From NCBI RefSeq assembly GCF_004364555.1, contig NZ_SOAM01000003.1:248001-312000 (forward strand): 64,000 bases of DNA, in the 5' to 3' direction. Of the stretch, positions 1 through 7,744 are shown in pieces (the stretch's first letter is position 1; every line of letters begins with the position of its first letter). Source of the DNA: Amnibacterium kyonggiense (GTDB taxonomy: Bacteria; Actinomycetota; Actinomycetes; Actinomycetales; Microbacteriaceae). Under the pieces are notes generated by a model, which saw nothing but the letters and a program-made list of their open reading frames with translations, was not told where the DNA came from and did no database searches. The position numbers and the translations under genes are program-made.

Positions 1-137
1 TACCGATTCCCGCTCCAGCAGCCCGCGAGCGGCACCGATCCGTCCTGAAGCACCTTCGGCGACGGATCATGTTCGGATCAGGTCGGTCGATCTGCGGTCG
101 CCGACACTGAGCGGTCACCGGGTTCGACGAGAAGGGG

Positions 138-326
138 ATGCACATGGTGCGCGACCAGGCGGATGAGACCGAGGACGTCCACGTCTTCGATCAGACGAAC
201 GGCATCGTCGACCTCGAGGGCGACGACAGCACGCAGACGAAGACCGACGACGACATGACGGATGCGGACCGTCGCCGCGTCGTCGGCGGCATCGCGATGC
301 TGTCGGCCAACCGCCCGAACGGCTGA
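138..326 (+). CDS. Small acidic hypothetical protein
   Basis: 62-residue protein rich in Asp, Glu and Thr, with no membrane segment and no family I recognise. The start ATG follows GAGAAGGGG, a plausible ribosome binding site, and the third codon positions are GC-rich as in neighbouring genes. It stands alone, about 100 bases before the next gene. Its first 137 upstream bases, up to the window edge, show no gene. It could be a small soluble stress or regulatory protein, but nothing in the sequence points to a specific role. Confidence 0.5.
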   Translation: MHMVRDQADETEDVHVFDQTNGIVDLEGDDSTQTKTDDDMTDADRRRVVGGIAMLSANRPNG

Positions 327-426
327 CCGGCCCGGAAGCGTCCACCGGCCCCGCCTCGGTAGGGCCTGGATCCGTTGTGGTCGACGCGCACTGGTCACCC
401 GCCCCTTCCGGTTCTACGGTGGAGCG

Positions 427-690
427 ATGGCTGATGACCAGCAGATCACCGACGAGCTCGTGCCGCGGGACCTGCCCGGCAAGCTGGCGATCCTCGTCTT
501 CGCCGTCGCGACGCTCGCGCTCCTGCGGGAGCTCGTCGGCATCCTCGCTCCCGGCATCTCGTACGTCCGCCCACTGGCGGACCTCGACCTCGGCGACATC
601 GCGGGCGTCGGCCTGTTCACGGCCGGCTGGTTCGGGCTCCTCGTCGGCCTGCTGGTGCTGCGCCACCGGCGCGACGCCTCGTCCGACTGA
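427..690 (+). CDS. Small two-helix membrane protein
   Basis: 87-residue protein of unknown function with two clear hydrophobic segments (about residues 18-38 and 54-76), a polar start and a short basic C-terminus. The frame stays open further upstream, but ATG 427 is chosen because a TACGGT -10 box at 415-420 lies exactly six bases before it, the spacing of a leaderless actinobacterial transcript. Inferred to be a small integral inner-membrane protein; no partner is evident. Confidence 0.65.
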   Translation: MADDQQITDELVPRDLPGKLAILVFAVATLALLRELVGILAPGISYVRPLADLDLGDIAGVGLFTAGWFGLLVGLLVLRHRRDASSD

Positions 691-758
691 CTCCACGGGC
701 TCGTCGCCGCGCTCCATCCGAGCGGCGCACAGCACGGCGGCGTGACGGAAGGCGGACG

Positions 759-1616
759 GTGACTCCACGATCCGCCCAGGCCCGGCTGCGCGCGGCGGCG
801 GTCGCGGCGCTGCTCGTCTGCTCGGGGCTGGGCGTCAGCGGGTGCACCTCCGGCGCGGCTCCCGCCGTCCCGGACGCTGCGCCTTCGATCATGACGCCGC
901 CGGTCCAGGGCCGCTTCGACTACCAGCTCGGCGGGGCGTACCCGCCCGCGTCGACGGTCCGGATCGTCGACCGGGACCGCACCGCCTCCCCTGCGGCCGG
1001 CACGTACACCATCTGCTACGTCAACGGGTTCCAGACCCAGGAGAGCGAAGCGGACCTCTGGACGGAGCGGCACCCCGACCTGCTGGTCGAGGACTCCGCC
1101 GGCGAGTTCGTCAAGGACCCGGACTGGCCGGAGTACGTCCTCGACATCTCGACTCCGGCGAAGCGGTCCGCGCTGCTGCGCATCGTCGGACCCTGGATCG
1201 ACGGCTGCGCCGCCGCGGGCTTCCGGGGGCTCGAGATCGACAACCTGGACTCGTACACGAGGTCGGCGGGACGGCTGACCCTGCACGACGCCGTCGAGTT
1301 CGCGACCGCGCTCGTCGCGCGCGCCCACGCCCGAGGGCTCGCGGTCGGGCAGAAGAACACGGCCGAGCTGGCAGCGACGGGGAGGAAGCGGATCGGCTTC
1401 GACTTCGCCGTCACGGAGGAGTGCCAGCGCTACGCCGAGTGCAGCGCCTACACGCGCGTCTACGGCGACCACGTGATCGAGATCGAGTACACCGACTACT
1501 CCCGCAGCGTCTTCCGCGCCGCGTGCGCGGCGCGAGGCGGACGCATCTCCGTGATCCTGCGGGACCGCGACGTCGTCACGCCGGCCAGCAGGGCCTACCG
1601 CTCCGAGACCTGCTGA
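759..1616 (+). CDS. GH114-like secreted glycosidase lipoprotein (endo-alpha-1,4-polygalactosaminidase family)
   Basis: 285 residues. A basic, hydrophobic leader ends in a lipobox VSGC with Cys29, so the protein should be lipid-anchored outside the membrane. The mature part carries features of the GH114/DUF297 TIM barrel: an early FDYQLGG segment, a TYTICYVNGFQ strand, GFRGLEIDNLDSY around residue 160, and VGQKNTAEL. GH114 enzymes cleave galactosaminogalactan-type alpha-1,4-galactosamine polymers, so a role on extracellular amino-sugar polymers is likely but unproven. GTG 759 is preceded by GGAAGGCGG. A strong hairpin follows at 1649-1690. Confidence 0.8.
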   Translation: MTPRSAQARLRAAAVAALLVCSGLGVSGCTSGAAPAVPDAAPSIMTPPVQGRFDYQLGGAYPPASTVRIVDRDRTASPAAGTYTICYVNGFQTQESEADLWTERHPDLLVEDSAGEFVKDPDWPEYVLDISTPAKRSALLRIVGPWIDGCAAAGFRGLEIDNLDSYTRSAGRLTLHDAVEFATALVARAHARGLAVGQKNTAELAATGRKRIGFDFAVTEECQRYAECSAYTRVYGDHVIEIEYTDYSRSVFRAACAARGGRISVILRDRDVVTPASRAYRSETC

Positions 1617-1648
1617 ACCCGCGGCGGCTCCGCACCGGCCTGTCCCGC

Positions 1649-1690
1649 TGTCCTCCGGGAGGCCGCACTCGGTCGGCCGCCCGGAGGACA
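1649..1690. terminator. Bidirectional hairpin terminator between convergent genes
   Basis: Long inverted repeat: TGTCCTCCGGG pairs with CCCGGAGGACA, and an inner GGCCG pairs with CGGCC. There is one internal A/G mismatch and an 8-base loop. It sits between a plus-strand gene ending at 1616 and a minus-strand gene ending at 1743, where a shared terminator is expected. There is no T-run, as is common in high-GC actinobacteria. Confidence 0.7.
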
Positions 1691-1742
1691 CGGCGAGCAC
1701 GCGACGCGTCCAGCCTCACGGCTGAGGACGCGCCCGCGCGCA

Positions 1743-2798
1743 TCACCGGCCGACGATCTGCTTCGGGGTGCTGCCGGGGTTGCTGATCGTGACCAGGTGC
1801 CGCTGCGTCGAGGTGGCGACGACGAGCTTCCCGAATGCCGACACCGGTTCCTGCAGCCGGGAGTAGCGGCGGGTGGAGACGCTCAGCTTCCCGGAGTTCG
1901 TCCGCTGCTCCACGCGCCCGGCCTTGCAGCCGCCCGTGCTCGTCCGGTCGGTCCAGGCGATCGCCGCGGTGCGGACGGCCGGGGAGGTCGCGCACTTCTC
2001 GCGGATCACCTTCGACTTGGAACCGTCGAGCGGGATCAGCCGACGCGTCGTGCCCTCGTCCATCCCGACGACGCAGCGGACCTGCGTGCTGGAGCTGTCG
2101 CCGCACGAGACCGGCACGCCGATCTGCGGCGCCGTGCCCGTCGCCGGGTAGATCTGCGTGTAGGAACCGGGCTTCGACCAGGGCATGAACTGCAGCGTCC
2201 CGGCCGAGGCGTTGTCGCCGCCGTCGGTCGGGTCGCTGATCAGCAGCCCGGTCCGGGCGGCCTGCACGGTGAAGTATTCGCCGTCGGGGCGCGGGGCGCC
2301 GAGTTCGGTCATCCTGCCGTCGGTCGTGACGCGCCGCAGTTCGACGGCCTGCCGCCCGTCGGTGCCGCCCTCGATCTGCGTCTCGATGATCCAGCCGTTC
2401 GGCGCCGGCGCGACGATCGAGGACGCCTCGGGGATGCTCCACCGGCCCGAGGTGTGCTTCTCGGGACGGATCCACAGCACGTCGGTGACGCCGTCCTCCA
2501 CGAGGACCTCCTTGCGGAACAGCGGCTCGTCGCCGACCAGGTAGGCGTCGTAGCCCTTGGGCACCGTGATGCGGTGCTGCTTCGCGTCGAGGACGTACCG
2601 CGTGCCGCCGGAGCCGTCGAACGCCTTCGCGGTCTTCTTCGCCGCGTAGAGCAGGTGCGATCCGGACCCGTCCAGCGCGAAGTACTTCGTCACCGCCTTC
2701 GGCGCCGCGGTCGGCGCGGCCGATGCCGGGGCAGCGAGCCCGGCGACCAGCAGCGCGGCTCCGCAGACTCCGGCCGCCACCCGATTCCGTCGCTTCAT
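1743..2798 (-). CDS. Secreted protein of unknown function, Sec signal peptide
   Basis: 351 residues. A classic signal peptide (MKRRNR, then a hydrophobic core, then an ASA-A cleavage region near residue 28) shows export; no lipobox Cys, so it is probably released or wall-associated. The mature protein is a series of short beta-rich segments with few Cys, perhaps a propeller-like fold, but I recognise no family. The start is fixed by AAGGAG seven bases before the ATG; the frame is open further upstream but has no such signal. It converges on the GH114 gene. Confidence 0.75.
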   Translation of the reverse strand: MKRRNRVAAGVCGAALLVAGLAAPASAAPTAAPKAVTKYFALDGSGSHLLYAAKKTAKAFDGSGGTRYVLDAKQHRITVPKGYDAYLVGDEPLFRKEVLVEDGVTDVLWIRPEKHTSGRWSIPEASSIVAPAPNGWIIETQIEGGTDGRQAVELRRVTTDGRMTELGAPRPDGEYFTVQAARTGLLISDPTDGGDNASAGTLQFMPWSKPGSYTQIYPATGTAPQIGVPVSCGDSSSTQVRCVVGMDEGTTRRLIPLDGSKSKVIREKCATSPAVRTAAIAWTDRTSTGGCKAGRVEQRTNSGKLSVSTRRYSRLQEPVSAFGKLVVATSTQRHLVTISNPGSTPKQIVGR

Positions 2799-3024
2799 GA
2801 CTTGCTCCTTCGCTCCGGCGCCGGGTCCCACCGATCCGGCCGCACATCCAGGGAGTGTCCGAGCGGTGCCGATCGGTTCCCGGTCCCCGGCGATCGATCC
2901 GCGCGAGGCTGTTCGCAGGACGGCGCACACGGCCGGCCGCGCTGTTCCGCCGCTCCGTGGCGCTGCCTCCGGAACGCTCGGATGGCGCACGCTGCCCCGA
3001 CCACGGCGATGGCGGGGGCCGACC

Positions 3025-3453
3025 TCACATCGGGCTGGTCCCGACACGGCTCGCCGCGCTGAAGAGCTCGGGCAGCCCGACGCTCAGCTCGACCGCCGCG
3101 AAGACGACGCCCGCGAGCACCTCGATCACGCCGAGGGTCAGTCGCCACCCGGCTCGCGGCGCACTCGTCGCGCCGACGAGTCCGACTGCCGCGACGAATG
3201 CCGAGTAGATGACGGCCACGACGATCATCGACGCCCTGGTGTCCCGCTGCATGGCCCAGTAGTCCCCGGGGTAGTGGCGAGGGTTCAGCACGAAGCCGGC
3301 GGACATCATCGCCACGTGGGCGACGGGCATGAGCAGGACGGCGACCCCCGCGAGCACCAGGCAGACGTCCCGGGGACGGACGCCGTCGTTCCAGCCCGAC
3401 AGGCAGATCGCGAGCAGCACCGCGGCGCAGCAGACGCCCCCGACCAGGATCAT
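3025..3453 (-). CDS. Four-helix membrane protein, hypothetical
   Basis: 142 residues with about four transmembrane segments (residues 2-20, 30-52, 74-95 and 103-125) separated by short loops, one carrying a Pro/Tyr-rich NPRHYPGDYW stretch. No family is recognised. ATG 3453 is the first start consistent with the hydrophobic N-terminus; the frame continues upstream in Arg/Ala-rich sequence that looks non-coding. The ribosome binding site is weak (GATCGAAAG). No operon partner: the next gene on this strand ends at 1743. Confidence 0.6.
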   Translation of the reverse strand: MILVGGVCCAAVLLAICLSGWNDGVRPRDVCLVLAGVAVLLMPVAHVAMMSAGFVLNPRHYPGDYWAMQRDTRASMIVVAVIYSAFVAAVGLVGATSAPRAGWRLTLGVIEVLAGVVFAAVELSVGLPELFSAASRVGTSPM

Positions 3454-3521
3454 CTTTCGATCCCAGTGGACGGGCCGACCGCGCGCCTCGCCCGAGGGAG
3501 CGAAGCCGCTTCGCCCGGAGG

Positions 3522-3733
3522 ATGATCCCGCTGTCCAGGGGCGCCTGGCGGCCGCGACCCGTCGCGATCGACGGCGAGCTGTTCGCGCTCTCCGTGACCG
3601 AGGTCGCGGTGCGACGGCCGCCGTGGCCGACATCGGGCCGAGCCGCCTCCTGATCCACGGCGAGCGCCTCGAGCCCGATCTGACGCTGCGCCTCGTCCCG
3701 GTCGCCGCGCTCCGACTCCCGCCGACCGGCTGA
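3522..3733 (+). pseudogene. Possible frameshifted small gene in the 3454-3800 gap
   Basis: This gap has no intact gene, but two overlapping plus-strand frames join into a protein-like reading of about 70 residues. Frame 1 runs from ATG 3522 and reads PVAIDGELFALSVTEVAV before diverging and stopping near 3651. Frame 2 is coding-like from about 3610 (VADIGPSRLLIHGERL) to the TGA at 3733. Both pieces have strong GC bias at third positions, and a single base change around 3600-3620 would unite them. It may be a decayed gene, a sequencing error or chance. Confidence 0.3.
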
Positions 3734-3800
3734 CGGGCCGGACGCGCAGTCCCCGCTCCCGGGCCTTGACCCCGCGGTTCTCCGGGGCCAGTGTTCGCAC

Positions 3801-4001
3801 ATGGACCTGCTCTGGCTCGCGCTCGGCGGCTTCGCGATGATCGCCGTCGTCTTCACCGTCGGCGTGGTGATCCAGGTGCTCTTCGATCGCCGCTTCGGCG
3901 TCCCGCATCGCCGCCCCGATCGCGGTGGCGAGCAGCTGACGCACCACGCCAGCCGGAGTGCCCTCGGCGGCTTCGGGCCCGGCGGAGGCGCCGGCAGCTG
4001 A
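3801..4001 (+). CDS. Small single-pass membrane protein
   Basis: 66 residues: one N-terminal hydrophobic helix (about residues 3-28), then a short basic cytoplasmic tail ending in a Gly-rich stretch. The ATG lies six bases after a CAGTGT hexamer that could act as a leaderless -10 box. No family is recognised. It ends 25 bases before the P-loop kinase gene and may be cotranscribed with it. Confidence 0.5.
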   Translation: MDLLWLALGGFAMIAVVFTVGVVIQVLFDRRFGVPHRRPDRGGEQLTHHASRSALGGFGPGGGAGS

Positions 4002-4026
4002 CCGCGCGCGGCGCGGACGTGCGAGC

Positions 4027-4563
4027 GTGGGCGCCGTGCTCGACTTCGTGGTGATCGTGAACGGCGTGCCCGGCGCGGGCAAGACGACCCTCGCCGCCCC
4101 GCTGGCCGCCGCGCTCGGGATGCCCCTGCTCGCGAAGGACGCCATCAAGGAGGCGCTGTTCGAAGCGGCGGGTGGCGCCGCCCCTCGGGGACGGATCGGC
4201 GTCCTCGCGAGCGAGACACAGTGGACGATCGCCGGGTTCCTCAGCGGCTCGGCTGTCCTCGAGTCCTTCTACGCCAGCGGACGGGACGAGCCGCACGTCG
4301 AGCGCGGACTCGACGCGCTCGGCCGACCTCCTGGGGTCGAGATCTGGTGCGAGCTGCCGCTCGACGTCGCGTTCGAGCGGTACCGGACCCGCCCTCGCCA
4401 CCGGGCGCATGCCGATGCGTCGCGGCTCGACGAGTGGTGGACGCTGGCGTCAGCGGCTGGTCCGATCACGGGGCTGCCCGTGATCCGCGTCGACACGGGA
4501 GGCGCGGTCGACGTCACCGTCGTTACCGCACAGGTGCTGCGAGCGCGGGACGACGCCGCCTGA
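4027..4563 (+). CDS. P-loop ATP-binding kinase-like protein
   Basis: 178 residues. A strand, then a Walker A motif NGVPGAGKTT near residues 13-22, and AKDAIKEALFEA typical of AAA_33 small-molecule or nucleic-acid-end kinases. A basic stretch RYRTRPRHRAH at mid-length fits the mobile lid arginines of such kinases. The substrate is unknown. The start may be GTG 4027 or GTG 4036; neither has a clear ribosome binding site. It is convergent with the tyrosine-phosphatase gene and close to a second, unrelated-looking P-loop kinase at 5419. Confidence 0.7.
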   Translation: MGAVLDFVVIVNGVPGAGKTTLAAPLAAALGMPLLAKDAIKEALFEAAGGAAPRGRIGVLASETQWTIAGFLSGSAVLESFYASGRDEPHVERGLDALGRPPGVEIWCELPLDVAFERYRTRPRHRAHADASRLDEWWTLASAAGPITGLPVIRVDTGGAVDVTVVTAQVLRARDDAA

Positions 4564-4667
4564 CCGCGTGGAGGTCCTGCACGCGGGACAGAGGTCACCG
4601 CGGCATACGCGGCGTCGAGCGTGCTCCCGTCGGCCGCGCTGGAGTACCCGGTTGCTCCGGCGGTCGT

Positions 4668-5369
4668 TCACAGCAGACCGCCTCGCCACGTGCGGAGCGC
4701 CTCAGCGCGGGCGGGGGTGACCGCGTCGAGCACCGCGTCCACGTCGAGACCCGCCAGGAATGCCCTGAACGACTTCTCGGTGCTCGTGCCGCGGTCCGCG
4801 AGCAGCCGGCTCACGTTCGGCTCCCAGTTCGGCACCCCCTGCAGCGCAGCGAGGGCCGGCGCGTTCCGAACGCTCTCGAGGTAGTCGTCGACGATGGCCT
4901 CGGTCTCGACGCCCACGATGGCGAGCAGGAGCGCTGAGACGAGCCCGGTCCGGTCGCGACCCCCGACGCAGTGCACGAGGACTGCCCCGGGCTCCGCGTC
5001 CGCGATCGTCTCCAGCACGGCGGCGATCGGCGGTTCCAGGAGGAACTCGAGATAGTGCAGCGCGGTACCGACGAGCCCGTCGTCCCAGTGCCGCTCGTCG
5101 AACGCGGCGTCGTGCAGATCCACGGTGACAACGGCCGCCCAGTGCGGTCTGGTGCCCCGGTCTCCGGCCCGTTCATCGGCGCGGCGCAGGTCGACGATGG
5201 TCCGCACTCCGTAGTCCCGGAGGCGTTCCCATGATGCCGGCGGGAGCAGATCCGGACTCTCCGAGCGGAGGAACACGCGCCTCGGCGTCACTCCTCCGCC
5301 GCTCAGCGGCAACCCACCGAGCTCCCGCGCGTTGGCGTAGCCCTCGAGCCGCACCGAACGATCGACCAC
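4668..5369 (-). CDS. Tyrosine-phosphatase-like protein (Tyr_phosphatase3 / PtpB type)
   Basis: 233 residues. The active-site loop HCVGGRDRTG carries Cys134 and Arg140 in the CX5R pattern of protein tyrosine and phosphoinositide phosphatases. The N-terminal NARELGGLP segment and the TIVDLRRADE segment are typical of the Tyr_phosphatase3 family that includes mycobacterial PtpB. It should dephosphorylate phosphotyrosine/serine or a phospholipid, probably in the cytoplasm since no signal peptide is seen. Leaderless start: TACGGT (plus-strand 5376-5381) lies six bases before GTG 5369. Divergent from the kinase at 5419. Confidence 0.85.
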   Translation of the reverse strand: MVDRSVRLEGYANARELGGLPLSGGGVTPRRVFLRSESPDLLPPASWERLRDYGVRTIVDLRRADERAGDRGTRPHWAAVVTVDLHDAAFDERHWDDGLVGTALHYLEFLLEPPIAAVLETIADAEPGAVLVHCVGGRDRTGLVSALLLAIVGVETEAIVDDYLESVRNAPALAALQGVPNWEPNVSRLLADRGTSTEKSFRAFLAGLDVDAVLDAVTPARAEALRTWRGGLL

Positions 5370-5375
5370 GGCTTC

Positions 5376-5411
5376 ACCGTAGGTCGTCCCTCTCCCAGCG
5401 GCGGGCTACCG
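5376..5411. promoter_or_regulatory. Divergent leaderless promoters
   Basis: Two back-to-back -10 boxes. TACGGT on the minus strand (5376-5381) is six bases from the phosphatase GTG, and TACCGT on the plus strand (5406-5411) is six bases from the kinase ATG at 5419. The 49-base spacer leaves no room for ribosome binding sites, so both mRNAs should begin at or next to the start codon. Confidence 0.6.
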
Positions 5412-5418
5412 TCCCCGG

Positions 5419-5964
5419 ATGACCGTGTACCTCCTCGTCGGCCTTCCGGGCGCCGGCAAGACGACGCGGGCGAAGGAGCTGGAGGCGAGCGGACCGGCGC
5501 TCCGCCTCACACCCGACGAGTGGCAGACGGCGATCTTCGACACCGACCCGCCGGACGGGTGGCGGTCGCCCGATCGCGCTGCGCACCGGGCGCGCATCGA
5601 GGGCAAGCTGCTCGAGACCGGGATGCGCGCGGCCCGGCTCGGCCTGGACGTCGTCCTCGACTTCGGGCTCTGGAGCCGCGACGAGCGCTCCGCGCTGCGC
5701 TGGATCGCGGCGTCGCACGGTCTGACGTCGGAGGTCCTCCACCTGCCGGTCACGATCGCGGAGCAGCGCGAACGCATCGCGGGTCGATCGGCGCAGCCCG
5801 GGCAGTTCGCCATGACCGAGGCCGACTTCGTCGCGTGGCAGGCCCGGTTCGAGGCGCCGCAGCCGGAGGAGCTGGATGGCGCGGCGATCCCGCCGTCCCC
5901 GCCGGGCTTCGCGGACTGGTCGCACTGGGCGGCCGAGCGGTGGCCGTCCTGGTCGGGTCGCTGA
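5419..5964 (+). CDS. AAA_33-type P-loop kinase
   Basis: 181 residues. It opens directly with a strand and Walker A LVGLPGAGKTT (residues 5-15), then LTPDEWQTAIF, an Asp-containing motif for the phosphoryl acceptor or metal, and VVLDFGLWSRDER, the Walker B-like strand and loop typical of chloramphenicol-phosphotransferase/zeta-like and tRNA-kinase-like small kinases. The substrate cannot be told from sequence. The start is set by a TACCGT -10 box six bases upstream. It is divergent from the phosphatase at 4668-5369, a suggestive but unproven pairing. Confidence 0.8.
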   Translation: MTVYLLVGLPGAGKTTRAKELEASGPALRLTPDEWQTAIFDTDPPDGWRSPDRAAHRARIEGKLLETGMRAARLGLDVVLDFGLWSRDERSALRWIAASHGLTSEVLHLPVTIAEQRERIAGRSAQPGQFAMTEADFVAWQARFEAPQPEELDGAAIPPSPPGFADWSHWAAERWPSWSGR

Positions 5965-6091
5965 GTCGAGCCTCGTCCACGGACGTGCCCGACGGTCGTC
6001 TCCGGCCGGGGCACGAGAGCCACTCGGAGGTGCGTGTGGCGATCCGGGGCTAGCGTGCACTCATCCACCTCCGACGAAGGAGCAGCCGTCC

Positions 6092-6274
6092 ATGGCAGCA
6101 GAACTGCGCAGAGACCCGGGCCACGTCTTCGTCGTGGACGTCGAGTGCGGCATCGAGGAGGACTGGGGCGAGGACCTGACCGGAGCCGGCGTCCGCCTCG
6201 ACGAGCACAACGAGGCCGTCCACCCGCTGCAGGCCGCCGGCACGCTGGCCCCGGAGGGGACCGAGAGCCCCTGA
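6092..6274 (+). CDS. Small acidic hypothetical protein
   Basis: 60 residues, rich in Glu and Asp, with no membrane segment. The ATG is preceded by GAAGGAG at good distance, and third positions are almost all G or C, so the frame looks real despite its size. The motif VVDVECGIEEDWGEDLTGAG recalls no family I can name. It ends before the structured intergenic region at 6318-6394. Confidence 0.6.
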   Translation: MAAELRRDPGHVFVVDVECGIEEDWGEDLTGAGVRLDEHNEAVHPLQAAGTLAPEGTESP

Positions 6275-6317
6275 TCACGGTCCGCTTCAGCCATGGGCGA
6301 GTCGGCCGCCGAGAGCA

Positions 6318-6394
6318 CTTCGGCAGGCCCGGCGCAGTCCAGCAGGCTGCGGTGACGGCCTCCGGCCTGCTGGAGGGAGAACGGCCTGCCGAAG
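6318..6394. repeat. Nested inverted repeat (cruciform-like)
   Basis: Two nested perfect inverted repeats. The outer arms CTTCGGCAGGCC (6318-6329) and GGCCTGCCGAAG (6383-6394) enclose inner arms CCAGCAGGC (6339-6347) and GCCTGCTGG (6365-6373). It lies between convergent genes ending at 6274 and 6442, so termination is the simplest role. Fragments with the same words (CGGCAGGCC with AGCCTGCT or its complement) recur near 61735-61790, and CGGCAGGCC alone recurs near 9535. Confidence 0.65.
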
Positions 6395-6441
6395 CGCGAG
6401 CCCGAAGGCGGTCGGGGCGGCGCGCTCGGTGCAGGAGGACG

Positions 6442-7575
6442 TCAGGAGCCGTCGAGGGAGGCGCGTGCGAGCGCCACCGTCCACCGGACGCCCTTCGTCG
6501 CGCGCACGTCGACGAAGAAGGTCTCGTCGGGAGCGCCGTCGCTGCGTTCGAGGTGGTCGGTCGCGCGCTCCGTGCAGAAGAACGTGCGACTCGTGTTCCG
6601 TAGCGACACCGTGACCGTGCCCACGCCCTCGCACCGCACGCCGACCCAGATGCCGCTGCTCTTCCACAGGTTCGGCGCGTGCCGGACGGGTCCGTCCGCG
6701 CTGCTCCAGCTGGCCACCGTCATGCCGGGCGTCTCGGGCAGCGGGAGGCGACCGGTCCCCTCCGTCCGGTAGTTCGTGACCGCGCGCGCCAGCGCCTCCA
6801 CGGCGTCCGCGGTCCAGTGCTGGCGCAGCGAGTCGTCCGCCAGGAGCGTGATCGTCTGCCGCCCGTTCGGCGTCCACTGCACCTGCCAGCGCGCGGAGCC
6901 ACCGCCCGTGCTGTACACGGTCGCCGGTGCGCCATCGATGGTGGACCGGCGGACGATCCGGCCGTACGCCGCGTCCTCGCGGACAGCGGCCGGGGTCGTC
7001 GTCCGAAGCGCGAGCGCCCGGCCGTCCTCCGCCCGCCAGGTCTGCGTCACGGTCGGCTGGCCCGCGATCCCGCCGAAGGGCTGCGCGACGAATCCCGCGG
7101 GCGCGACGAGCTGCGGGTGGTCGGACGCGACGAGCAATGCGCGGGCCTTCCCCGTGCTCGCGTCGACGATGCGACGATCACCGATCGGGGCGCGGAGGAC
7201 GACGGGCTGCGGCACGGGGGCGTGCCCGATCGCGGTGCACGCCAGATCGGCACCACGCGGCTCCTGGTAGGCCGCGACGGAGATCCGCACCGTCGTCGCG
7301 GACTCCTCCGCGAGCACCCGGACGACCGGCGACCCGCAGGGACTCCCACCGGTGTCGGAACCGATCGCGAAGACGGAGAGCCGGGTCGCGTCCCGGCTCG
7401 GGACCGACGCCTGCGTCCAGCTCTCGAGGTCGTCGTACGGGATCACGCGGCCGTGCACGGTGACCGTCGGCGCGATGGCCCGATCCGACGGCATGGGCGC
7501 GCTCGCACAGCCGACGAGCGCGAGCAGGGCGGCACCGAGCCCGACAGCGCTCCCCCACCGCCCCGCACGTCGCAC
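6442..7575 (-). CDS. Lipoprotein of unknown function
   Basis: 377 residues. The leader RRAGRWGS, a hydrophobic core and the lipobox LVGC (Cys near residue 23) predict a surface lipoprotein. The mature part has scattered Cys pairs (for example SPCGSP, ADLACTA, GVRCEG and TFFCTE), suggesting disulfides, and a beta-rich pattern. No family is recognised. GTG 7575 is chosen over an upstream ATG because a good promoter (TTGAGA, 17 bases, CACACT at 7583-7611) ends seven bases before it. Divergent from the M15 peptidase lipoprotein at 7745. Confidence 0.75.
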   Translation of the reverse strand: MRRAGRWGSAVGLGAALLALVGCASAPMPSDRAIAPTVTVHGRVIPYDDLESWTQASVPSRDATRLSVFAIGSDTGGSPCGSPVVRVLAEESATTVRISVAAYQEPRGADLACTAIGHAPVPQPVVLRAPIGDRRIVDASTGKARALLVASDHPQLVAPAGFVAQPFGGIAGQPTVTQTWRAEDGRALALRTTTPAAVREDAAYGRIVRRSTIDGAPATVYSTGGGSARWQVQWTPNGRQTITLLADDSLRQHWTADAVEALARAVTNYRTEGTGRLPLPETPGMTVASWSSADGPVRHAPNLWKSSGIWVGVRCEGVGTVTVSLRNTSRTFFCTERATDHLERSDGAPDETFFVDVRATKGVRWTVALARASLDGS

Positions 7576-7582
7576 GTCCGGG

Positions 7583-7611
7583 AGTGTGCAGGGGTGAGCG
7601 CTCCGTCTCAA
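7583..7611 (-). promoter_or_regulatory. Promoter of the 6442-7575 lipoprotein
   Basis: On the minus strand, -35 TTGAGA (plus coordinates 7606-7611) and -10 CACACT (7583-7588) are separated by exactly 17 bases. The -10 box lies seven bases before GTG 7575, implying a leaderless mRNA. Confidence 0.6.
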
Positions 7612-7744
7612 GGTCCACGACCGGTCAGCACTCCCGTCGACCACGTGCAGGGCGAGCGCACGGGGCATGGAGACAACGTGGACGGCGCTCCGCGAGTGCT
7701 CCGCGCCGCCCGTCGATGCCGCGCCTCCCGCATACGGTCGCGAC

